A stretch of DNA of 49,502 nucleotides, taken from positions 1,348,672 through 1,398,173 of the forward strand of contig BFEA01000362.1 in NCBI GenBank assembly GCA_003427395.1. Reading direction: 5' to 3'. This DNA is from Chara braunii. Lineage: Eukaryota > Streptophyta > Charophyceae > Charales > Characeae. Positions 41,567 to 49,502 of this stretch are shown piece by piece (within the stretch, counting starts at the first letter, position 1; each line of letters starts with the position of its first letter). The translations under genes were made by a program, and so were the position numbers. The notes under the pieces are model-generated. The model had not been told where the DNA came from. It saw nothing but the letters and a program-made list of their open reading frames with translations, and searched no databases.

Positions 41567-42457
41567 ATGATTAGATACGAAAGGGGGAACCCTTACGGCA
41601 TCATAGAGAGGGTTTTTACGTGGGGAGGGAAATATGGAGTGACTCTTCCTAGGGTTAGAGGAGAAGGCTATGTGATTACCGAGTTCTTTGAGATTTACGA
41701 GCAGGAGACGGTCGTCAGGTTCTCAGTGGCCTTCGACGAGAACGGCTGCACTAGAAAAGCGGAAATCTTTTTGTCCCCTGACGCCCAGCTAACCTTCGCA
41801 ACTGAATTAGCGGAAGGAAAGGACCCTCTAGGCATCGCCGAAAAAACCCTAGAACGAGTACAGAGGTTGAGAAGGGTTGGCACCGGGGGACCCGTATTAG
41901 ATAAGGTAGAATATCGAGGGAGGGAAGAGGTTCCGAGAGCAGGCCATGGAAGGACTTGGAATATCCCTACCTGGTTCTATCGACTACTCTATAAGGATGA
42001 CGAGACCGCAATGAAAGTCCGATTGAGGAGTCAAGTGATAGAAAAATTCCCGCTGGGCGAGGAAGGGGGACACGAGTTATTTACCCAGTGCTGGGAGTCA
42101 AGGGAGGACACCGATTTCGAGTGGTGGGCACGCGTTGGGGAGTTCATCAAGCCTCTATTCTCCGGGCAACCGGGTAATATGGACAGGGATTTGATTAGGA
42201 GGTGTGCGCAAGAGGGGGTTAGAGGCATCTCGGACCTAGAGGTTGCTAACCTTGCATTTGCCGCCAGTGAGGAGAAAAAACTGAGGGATTCTTGGTGGAC
42301 GGTAACCAGTGAGGAGTCGGAGGGAGAAGGTGGGGACGAGGATTCTAGTGAGGAGGAGGGGGGAACAGAGGAGGAGAAGAGCTCGGGAAGTAACAGAGAC
42401 AGTGGTGAAGAGGGCGAGTCGGATAGTGGCACAGACGGTAGTGAGGGAGGCGACTAA
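41567..42457 (+). CDS. Accessory family protein F with acidic tail
   Basis: 296 residues from ATG 41567; a start 60 bases upstream would overlap E, so the ATG after E's stop is preferred. Motifs: VTLPRVRGEG, FSVAFDENG, KAEIFLSPDA, LAEGKDPLGI, REEVPR (119-124), nine residues, PTW (134-136), then GHELFTQCWE. The last 50 residues are almost only Glu, Asp, Ser and Gly. Closest relative in the array is D. Followed by gag after 19 bases. Confidence 0.75.
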   Translation: MIRYERGNPYGIIERVFTWGGKYGVTLPRVRGEGYVITEFFEIYEQETVVRFSVAFDENGCTRKAEIFLSPDAQLTFATELAEGKDPLGIAEKTLERVQRLRRVGTGGPVLDKVEYRGREEVPRAGHGRTWNIPTWFYRLLYKDDETAMKVRLRSQVIEKFPLGEEGGHELFTQCWESREDTDFEWWARVGEFIKPLFSGQPGNMDRDLIRRCAQEGVRGISDLEVANLAFAASEEKKLRDSWWTVTSEESEGEGGDEDSSEEEGGTEEEKSSGSNRDSGEEGESDSGTDGSEGGD

Positions 42458-42476
42458 AAGTAGCGGGTAAGGGTGC

Positions 42477-44912
42477 ATGGAGAGTGAACCGGGGGCTGGT
42501 CTCCCTGGTCCGCCGGAAACCACTGAACGAAGGGGGATAGTGAAGAGCCCCGAATTGGGGGCCAGTCTAAGCAAGGTAGTGGAAGAAATGACTGAGGGGA
42601 AGGAGACGCTTGATAGGGCCGAAGGGGTCCCGAAAATGGCTTCGGGGGAGAAACTAGCTTCGGAGGGGCAAAGGGCCGGCACGGAATTGCGAGTGCACAG
42701 AGATGTGGGGCCATGGGTGTCGGTAAACGAAAGGGTAGCCGAAACTGCGAGAGGCGTCCCAGGGGAGTCCTGGTGGGCTGACCTGATGGATGCGGAAGCC
42801 CGATTAGAGGAAGAACGGGAATTCTCTAGAGATAGAGAAGGATATCAACCGCTTAGGGGAGAGGAAGAAGTATGCCGGGGCGGGAGAGACCTGCGAGAGG
42901 GGGTCAGCAGAGGCCGACGGCCGGCCGCGGAGATGGGCCGATAGGATTCCGGAGGGCGTTGCCAGTGAAAGGCAGGCCTTAGTGGGATCAAGATCTGGCA
43001 CGGAAAGGCGAATGCCTGCGTGGGAAGGGATGATCGAGGGGTCGAGAGGCCTCCCTGTAGAATAAGAATAGGAGAATCCTTGGAATTTCCAAGAGATAGG
43101 GGAGGGTACCGACCACTCCAAAGAGAGGAGGAAGGGGGGCCAAGTAGAAGGGGTTTTAAAGAAGAGAGGCCGAGGGAGGCTGGAAGTAGGTCGCATAGAT
43201 GGGCCGTGAGGGAGGCAGATGCAGCTTGGACACCTGGCGAGATAACGGGCAGGAGTCAAGGGATGGAGCCCCGGAGGAGTTTTAGAGGGCAGGACCACGC
43301 CCGGTGGGAAGCAGATTGGCCGGATGAGCGGGGTCGCTACAGGGAAGACCCTTAGGAGCCATCAAGACCCCGAGGCTGGGTAGAGGAGCCCGATCCCTCA
43401 TGGTACAGGCCGTACGATCCGGCAACTGGTGGACCTATGGAAGGTCCCTACGTTCGCCGATATGACGACCGATGGGTGCCCTATTATGACGTCAACCTGG
43501 GTCTGGAGGCGCTTTTTTTCGATGGGCGAGATGTAACTGGGTTCGTGGAGAAATGAGAAAGTTACGCGTACCGCAAGAGATTCTCCGAAAGGGAGTGGAT
43601 CGACTATTTTATCCAGCACTCGGACCCCGAATTGGACACCGCGATCCGGGCTATCTACCCCTCGGATGGTCGATGGAGGTCCTTCAAGGCAAGCCTATTG
43701 CAGACTTTTGCCAGTGATGACTTAATCCCGACCGTAGAGGGCTTGCGACGGATTTCAAGGGGGGAAAGGGAAAGCTTGGTAGCCTTTCCCCGAAGGTTCA
43801 AACGCTTATCCCAAACCCTAGTGGATAGGGGCATGTTATCCGAGGTAGACAGGTGCGTAATGTTCATGCTACACCTTCCTGAAGAAAAAAAGAAGGAGGT
43901 CCTTGAAAAGACCCCGAGGGATTCTGCAAATTTCGAGAAAGTAGCCGAAGTGGTTTTCACAGGGGGAGGGGTAAACGTAAGAGAGTACATGAAAGAAACC
44001 TTGAACATGGCTCTCCGCAACATGCGAGGGACACGGAACGATGGTCCAAGCGGGAGCGATAGACCACCACCGGTCCCGCCTGGTCCCTGGTGGGGAGACC
44101 GGCCTACCGGATGGAGGGACAAATCAATTGGCCAAGGAGGTTGGAGGAACGACAGGGAAATAGGGGGGAGTCGTAGTTCCGATTGGGGGAACTCCCATTG
44201 GAAGGATGCTAGGGATGGAAGGTGGGGAGATGCCCCTCAAACTTGGGCCCTTGAGTCGCCACCGGAGTCTAGAGCATTACCACCTCCGGCACCGCAGCCA
44301 CCGGCTCCGCCTGCGCCCATAGCGGCGACAACACAAGGGGGTCCGCGTCCCAACAATCCCCAAGCTCGGGCCAGGTGTGTCTACTGCAACGAAGAAAACC
44401 ACAGCAAAAGGGTCTGCCCTTATCTCACGGAGGCGTTGAGATTGGGAGTGGTCAAGTTAAATGAAAACAAGTGGGTTGTGTGGGGAGATAGCGGAGAGGC
44501 GGTCTCCTTCTATCCATCGATGAAGGTGAACGTGGATAAGAGGGTGGCCCTTCAAGATGCTAGGATAGGGAAGAAGCCGGAGGACAAAGGTACCTCCAGC
44601 GCATCTCACATCCAAATGGTGGAGTCATCGGGAAGATTGTCCATTAGAGAACCCCAAATATCCAACATCAAGTTCATAGATACCCGGGCCGAGGAAGAGA
44701 GGCCTTGCCTAAGGGTGAGGATGCAGGTCGGGGCTGAGACATCTGAGAACCAAGCGAGCGTGTCGGAAACTACAGAGGTGAAAAGCGGCGACAATGACCA
44801 GCCCATGACCGACGCGAAAGCAGTGGAGGAGAAGATAAAAAAAACCCACTTCGCCAAAATCACCCAAGAAGAGGGGCCCCGAAAAGTTCGAAGTGAAGTG
44901 CACCCTGGATGA
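42477..44912 (+). pseudogene. gag: gag: capsid and nucleocapsid, with four in-frame stops
   Basis: One frame from ATG 42477 to 44912 interrupted by stops at 42942, 42966, 43353 and 43554. The N-terminal part is Arg/Glu-rich with two copies of an EFxRDRxGYxPL-x-x-EEE unit. The capsid-like part includes FFDGRDVTGFVEK just before the last stop, then REWIDYFIQHS and WRSFKASLLQTF, LVAFPRRFKRLSQTL, all typical of gypsy Gag (retrotrans_gag-like). A Pro-rich linker follows, then one zinc knuckle C-x2-C-x4-H-x4-C (CVYCNEENHSKRVC). Gag forms the particle and binds element RNA. The short stretch around 42945-43019 fits better in another frame, so small indels are also likely. Confidence 0.8.
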
Positions 44913-45789
44913 GATAGACACGGTAGCACCCCTTAGGCGAACGATGATGCAGCCCATGCAGTGCACCCTTTTAGAGTATCTGGCCACAAACAAAAGTGTC
45001 AGAGAGGAGCTCCTAACCATCACGAGGAAGGTAAGGGTCCAGCTAGCGGTAGCGTCAACGATGCAAGTAGAAGGTCCCGCCAAGGAAGAAGTGCAGGCCA
45101 CCCGCATTACCATGGAGGAGCTGTCGGCCAATTTCTTCTCGGGGGAAGAGGCCAAGAAGTTCTACGTGCTAGGGAGTGGCCAACTCCAGGCGGTGGTAAG
45201 TGGGAAAAAGATGAGGGCTTTAGTGGACAATGGGTCCGAGTCTACGGTATGTAGGGACTCCATCGCGCGAGAGCTAGGTCTGGAGATAGACCGAGGGGTG
45301 TCAATGTCGATGGTGGTGGCAGATAACAAGCTGCAACCGGCAGAAGGGGTGTGTCATAGCCCCGTAATTGAGGTAGCTGGTGTGGAGGCCACGGTACCGA
45401 TCTTTTCGGTGAAAGAGTGTTCCTCCGAATTAATCCTCGGGAGGACTTGGCTAAGCGCGGTACATGCGACCACACTTGATTTGCCGGATGAGAGTCAAAC
45501 TCTCTCAATTCAAAGTCCTGATGGAATCATAGTGGTCCTGAAGACCGTGGACGCGCAAGATGAACGTAACCGGACCAGCCTTACTAGGCGCAAGGGGGCC
45601 CAGTCGAGGGTGTGTCGAGTCCGTCTAGAGGAAGTGCCCTTGACGGATAGAGGACCCAAGGAGGACCAAATGGAGATCGAAGACGTGGGGGATAGGATAG
45701 TGATTAACGACATGGGGTACGAGAAGGAGGACGAGGAAGAGGAGTTCGGTGGGTGCGTCAATTTGTCTTTTTTGGAAGGATCCCCTTAG
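44881..45789 (+). CDS. pro: Aspartic protease
   Basis: Frame +1 relative to gag, entered after GGGGCCCC (44873-44880) either by a one-base indel or a frameshift. Motifs: FEVKCTLDEID, VQLAV, then MRALVDNGSESTVCRDSIAREL. D-N-G in ALVDNGSE takes the place of the usual D-S/T-G, and ELILGRTWL is the second retropepsin element. The C-terminal linker is acidic (EKEDEEEEFGG). It cleaves the Gag and Pol precursors in this family. The ORF ends at 45787-45789, 13 bases after a slippery site. Confidence 0.8.
   Translation, partial: EKFEVKCTLDEIDTVAPLRRTMMQPMQCTLLEYLATNKSVREELLTITRKVRVQLAVASTMQVEGPAKEEVQATRITMEELSANFFSGEEAKKFYVLGSGQLQAVVSGKKMRALVDNGSESTVCRDSIARELGLEIDRGVSMSMVVADNKLQPAEGVCHSPVIEVAGVEATVPIFSVKECSSELILGRTWLSAVHATTLDLPDESQTLSIQSPDGIIVVLKTVDAQDERNRTSLTRRKGAQSRVCRVRLEEVPLTDRGPKEDQMEIEDVGDRIVINDMGYEKEDEEEEFGGCVNLSFLEGSP
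45768..45774 (+). promoter_or_regulatory. Predicted -1 ribosomal frameshift site (U UUU UUG)
   Basis: In the protease frame the codons are TCT TTT TTG, giving the heptamer T TTT TTG, which fits X XXY YYZ. Slipping back one base enters the pol frame exactly (GGA AGG ATC). The protease frame stops shortly after. A stimulatory structure downstream was not tested. Confidence 0.6.
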
Positions 45790-48700
45790 CCGGCGGAGTT
45801 AAGAAGCACAAAACCGTGGCGAAGAAAGTGAAACCCGCCGCGGTCAGTCGGGATAGAACGGGGGAAGCTACGATATCGGAAGAGGAAATAGCCGATATCA
45901 TCAGGAAGAGGAAAGAGACGGAGGGGCAAAAGATAACGACCGATAGACTGGCGAAAATGAATATAGGAGATTGGAATCTCACAGAGAAAGAAAAAGAGTT
46001 CATAGCAATGACCTTAAGGGGCTGCGATAAGGCCATTGCCTTTGATGACTCGGAGAGAGGGAGAATCGACCCAAGGTATGCTGAGCCAGCCCGGATCCAC
46101 ACGGTCCCCCACGTCCCTTGGAAGGATAGGCCTCAATGGAAGTATGCTCAAAATGAGACAGAAGAGATAGTGGCCTTCATCAAGGAAAAGATCAGGATAT
46201 TCGTCGCGGAACCTTGCGAGAGTGCCTACTCCAATAAGTGGTTCTTTCTAAGGAAGGGAGGTAGCAACAAACTGAGATGGATCCAGAACCTCCAGAGGAC
46301 CAATGCAGTCACCATAAGAGATGTGGGGTCTATACCTGAGGCCGATTTGCTAGCAGAAGGGTCAGCGGGTCGCTCAATATACTCTATTTGCGATCTCTTC
46401 TTAGGGTACGATGAGATTCCCTTAGATTACCGGGACAGGCACATGACCGCCATGCATACACCCTTAGGGATGGTTCAAATGATGGTGGTACCGATGGGTT
46501 GGACGAATGGGGTAGCTGTGTTCCAAAGGGCCATGATCGCGGTCCTCAAGGAATTCATACCGGAGAAGGTAGAGGTCTTCCTGGATGATTTTTTGATAAA
46601 AGGGCCGGTCGAGCAGGATGAGACCGAGGTTTTCCCGGGGGTTAGAAAGTTTGTGGCCGACCATATGAAAGATGTCAGAGACGTCCTTGTGAAACTAGAC
46701 GACGTGAACCTCACGGTAAGCGGGACTAAGAGTCGTTGGGGCGTATCCTCCATCAAGATATTAGGGTTCATTTGCGATAAAGAGGGGCGGAGGCCCGATC
46801 CCGAGAAACTAGTAAAGTTGATGACTTGGCCATCGCCGCTCAAATCCATAACGGAGCTCCGACAGTTTCTAGGGGTTGTGGGCTACTGGCGAATCTTCAT
46901 AAAGGCCTATGGAGAGAAGGCGGAACCCCTTAGAAGACTCCTCTGAAAATCGGAAGGATGGGTTTGGGGAGAAGAACAAACAACGGTCATGGAAGCCTTG
47001 AAGGGGGAGTTCCGCGAAGGTGGAGAAGTCCTAGGGGTCCCGTTTCTTGAAGACGAAGAGAGTCATCCGTTTATAGTATCCACGGACGCTGGACCTCACT
47101 CGGTGGGGGGTCTCCTGTCACAAAAGGATGGGGAAGGGAGAGAGAGACCTTTGCAATTCGAGAGCCATACCTTGAACTCCGCAGAGAGAAATTATAGCCA
47201 ATTCAAGAAGGAAGTGTTGGGGGTACTGCATTGCCTGAAAGTCTTCCGTCACTACCTGTACGGACGACAATTTCTCCTAAGGGTGGACCCGACGGCGGTG
47301 GCCGCGGTTCTCCAAAAGGATTTCTCACTGACAGATACGACCATCGCTGGCTGGATGATCCATATCAGGCTTTATGACTATAGGGTCGAGAGGATATCGG
47401 GGACCAAAAACCATGCCATCGATGGATTGCCCCGGCTTCCCATTCGAGAAGAGTACCTGCCTAGGCTTAAGAAGGAAGAAGAGGCAATGACTGAAGAGAC
47501 GATAATGAAAGTCGCCGCAAGTAGAGCGCAAATAGCTCGGGGCAGCCGAGGGGAAGAAGGGGGCCCAAGGACCTTTCTTGCAAATCTCTACGACGGGAAG
47601 TACCGAGACATAGGGCTGTACTTGGCCGGTAGGGAAACAGGGACTGAAAAGATCCAGCAAGAGGCGCTGGGATATTGCCTGCGGGGAGGCCACCTGTTCA
47701 AAAGACCCACCAAATTCGCAATATCCATGAGGGTGCTGTGCGACCCGGAGGAGAGAAGGGCGGTCATAGAGGAGTTACACGATGGGGTCGTTGGGGGTCA
47801 TAGAGGGGTGAAGAGTACTTTCGATAAGGTCCGCATGCTTTATTGGTGGGACGGGTAGTACGCCGAAGTGGAAAAGTACTGTTCTACCTGTGAGGCTTGC
47901 CAGAAAAGGGGGACGGTTCGATACAAAGAACGCTTAGTTTCGTCGCTTCCCACGGTCCCAAGCAAGAAGGTCCATATCGACTTAGTGACCATGCCAAAAG
48001 GGGTCAGCGGTCTTAGGTACATAATCAACGCCCGGGATGACCTCACCGGATTCGTAGAAGCAAAGGCCATTAAAAAAAAAAAGGCGGAGGAGGTAAGTGA
48101 TTTTCTCCTAGAGTATATCGCGCGGTATGGGTGTGTCGGGAGGATAGTTATGGATAGGGGGGCGGAATTCTTGAGCCAAAAGTTCAAGATGTTATTAGAA
48201 AAGGCAGGGATCGGGGTGGCCTATACTACCGCTTATCACCCCCAAAGCAATGCGCCGGTAGAGAGGGGACACCAGACACTTGTGGACGCCCTAGCGAAAT
48301 GGTGTAGGGGTCGCACGGAACAATGGCCCAAGTATTTACGGTACGCAGTTTGGGCGGACAACATCACGGTCAAATCAAGTACTGGGTACCCTCCTTACAC
48401 CCTTTGGTTCGGCAGGCATGGTCCCTTACCCATAGAGTTCCACATTGACACTTGGACGAGTGTCTCATGGAAAACCAACATGTCTAGGGGTGAGTTATTG
48501 AAAGCACGGATACAGCAAATAGCCGAGAACTTGGATGTCGGGGTAGCCACGGCCAGTGAGAACATCGAGAGAGAGACGGTGAAAGGGAAAGATAGATGGG
48601 ACAAAAATCTGCAGGTCTGAAAAGCGCCAATAGAAGTGAACGATCTAGTGCTGACGTACGATTCGTCACTAGAAAAAACCTGGAGCCGGAAATTGGCAAA

Positions 48701-49163
48701 CCGATGGATGGGACCATATAAGGTCCTAAAAAGATTGGACGGGGGGGCCTATATGCTCGCGGAGTTAGATGGGAGTAGGCTGAGGGACCCTATCGCAGGG
48801 TCTCGTCTCAAGATCTTCCGATCGAGAGGGACCCTTGGGGAGGGGCCAAAACGAAAAGGGAAAGAAGCGCTCGGCGCGGAGTTGACCATCACGCATGAAA
48901 AAGGGGAGACCTCCAAACAAGGGACCTCGTCTCGCCCACCTAGGAAGCGGTATAAGGTTCGGAACCCTTCCCTACCAAAGACCTCTGTGAAGAAGAAAAG
49001 ACCTTGAGAGGATGAAGAGGCCGCCGATCGGTTAGGGAAGCGCAAGCTGAGAGAGAGAAGGAGTGCCTCGAGGAGAGCCTTGAAAATCAAACGAGAGAGA
49101 AGAGAGAGGAAACGGAAGAGAGAGAGGCTCGAGAAGAGGAGAAGGAGACAAAGACGGTCATAG
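45774..49163 (+). pseudogene. pol: pol: reverse transcriptase, RNase H and integrase, four in-frame stops before the end
   Basis: One frame with stops at 46944, 47856, 48618 and 49005 and a final TAG at 49161. RT: LRWIQNLQRTNAVTIRD, RSIYSICDLFLGYD, TPLGMVQMMVVPMGWTN, VFLDDFLIKGP (FLDD catalytic pair). RNase H: FIVSTDAGPHSVGGLLS, LNSAERNYSQFKKEVLG and HAIDGLPRL. Integrase: an HHCC zinc finger (HDGVVGGHRG ... CSTCEAC, split by the stop at 47856), then the D-D-E core: HIDLVTM, VMDRGAEFL and HPQSNAPVERGHQ. RWMGPYKVLKRL is a GPY/F module. No chromodomain is seen. An Arg/Lys-rich tail follows the stop at 49005. Upstream and downstream residues fit across each stop, so these are lesions. Confidence 0.88.
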
Positions 49164-49318
49164 GAAGAGGCGCCAAGAGTCTTAGTCCTGGGAACGGTGA
49201 TTGTACCATAGTTAGGAAGGGACGTGTGTCACGGGGCCGGGATGAACTGAAATGAGGAGAGGTGGAAAACAGAGGGAAATGCTCGCCGGGGACGGCGAGA
49301 ATTGGGGTGTGGGCTGGT
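49164..49318 (+). other. 3' untranslated segment before the 3' LTR
   Basis: A purine-rich run (49250-49279) is the best polypurine-tract candidate but lies about 40 bases from the LTR. Between them is a perfect hairpin, CTCGCC-GGGGAC-GGCGAG (49282-49299). Confidence 0.5.
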
Positions 49319-49502
49319 TGTCGGGCGGCTGTCTAACAGCCGAAGTGTTTTTCTTTGAAATAAAGAACTTTTTTCTTCTTTGTTTTTACAAGTTTTGTTT
49401 GGCTTTGACGTATGAGTGCATGTGAATGTAGCATTTGTGGATGTCCCCGGGTGTCCGGGTCTTCGCACTTACCCTTCTATTGGCTGGAGTGGCGGTCCAA
49501 AT
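49319..49502 (+). repeat. 3' LTR, first 184 bp only
   Basis: Matches 31429-31612 with four substitutions in 184 positions by eye, with the same hairpin and AATAAA. The window ends inside it. Confidence 0.95.

Larger units (their letters stand above)
31429..49502 (+). mobile_element. Giant Ty3/gypsy-type LTR retrotransposon with accessory ORF array (3' LTR cut by window end)
   Basis: 5' LTR 31429-35735, tRNA-Asp primer-binding site 35740-35757, leader, accessory ORFs 37331-42457, gag 42477-44912, protease 44881-45789, pol with RT, RNase H and integrase 45774-49163, then the 3' LTR from 49319. RT before integrase places it in the Ty3/gypsy order. The RT wording (RSIYSICDLFLGYD, PMGWTN-VAVF, FLDD, IKGP) resembles a gypsy group I associate with basidiomycetes and some algae rather than plant chromoviruses; this is from memory and needs a tree. 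The internal part is about 13.6 kb and the LTR about 4.3 kb, so a complete copy would be about 22 kb, in the size class of plant Ogre elements. Confidence 0.9.

Noticed and set aside
37331-42457. Retroviral-type envelope gene among the accessory ORFs
   Set aside because: No signal peptide, transmembrane segment or Cys-rich ectodomain in any of them, and their position before gag does not fit.
42031-42682. Minus-strand Ser/Pro-rich frames opposite protein F and gag
   Set aside because: Shadow of the acidic Glu/Ser/Gly tail and the Arg/Glu-rich gag N-terminus on the coding strand.

Overview
The window looks like nuclear DNA from a plant-lineage eukaryote (Streptophyta), dominated by decayed transposable elements. 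Three things suggest this. One host-type gene resembles the plant RGLG/copine family: a copine-type von Willebrand A domain with a C-terminal RING. A LINE has the plant L1 layout (ORF1 with a zinc knuckle; ORF2 with APE endonuclease, reverse transcriptase and a C-terminal zf-RVT-like zinc motif). A giant LTR element has a primer-binding site matching the 3' end of plant tRNA-Asp. A charophyte alga such as Chara would fit the style of the LINE proteins, but that is a guess. Scattered single Ns, a 270-N gap and a 95-bp duplication at an N junction show a draft scaffold. The window probably ends where the assembly ended.

Layout. 1-6.8 kb: microsatellites, a 5'-truncated LINE, small inverted-repeat elements and two orphan open frames. 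6.86-8.24 kb, minus strand: the RGLG-like gene. 10.0-17.12 kb: a nearly full-length, broken LINE ending in poly(A), directly abutted by a 532-bp MITE. 17.6-22.2 kb: small retroposon tails, a 100-bp MITE, hairpins, dispersed repeats and a GTTCG/CGAAC-rich fold-back. 22.8-25.5 kb: an unusually hairpin-dense tract made of a run of unrelated perfect hairpins, a 123-bp tandem repeat whose hairpin stems differ between units, and eight copies of a 20-nt core flanked by stems that often co-vary. 26-29.5 kb: low-complexity CAA/CAG sequence, a possible minus-strand LTR/polypurine boundary and nothing recognisable. 29.5-30.85 kb: an AT-rich fold-back element with arms of about 510 bp and a LINE tail in its centre. 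31.1 kb: a tRNA-like SINE head.

31.43-49.50 kb (window end): a giant Ty3/gypsy-type LTR retrotransposon. Its 5' LTR is about 4.3 kb (31429-35735), and an 18-nt tRNA-Asp primer-binding site lies at 35740-35757. After a 1.6-kb leader comes a tightly packed series of accessory ORFs at 37.3-42.5 kb, followed by gag, protease and a pol with reverse transcriptase, RNase H and integrase. The first 184 bp of the 3' LTR end the window. Gag and pol are broken by single in-frame stops.

The most interesting object is the accessory array. At least six, and probably eight, of its ORFs are diverged copies of one protein family with a shared signature: P-R, eight or nine residues, P-x-aromatic (A in the first two), then an acidic/helical stretch and a [LY]-x-x-x-C motif. 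I do not recognise this family. Several neighbouring frames overlap at stop-start junctions such as ATGA, so the element looks like a polycistronic unit with termination-reinitiation. A canonical U UUU UUG slippery site lies at the protease-RT overlap.
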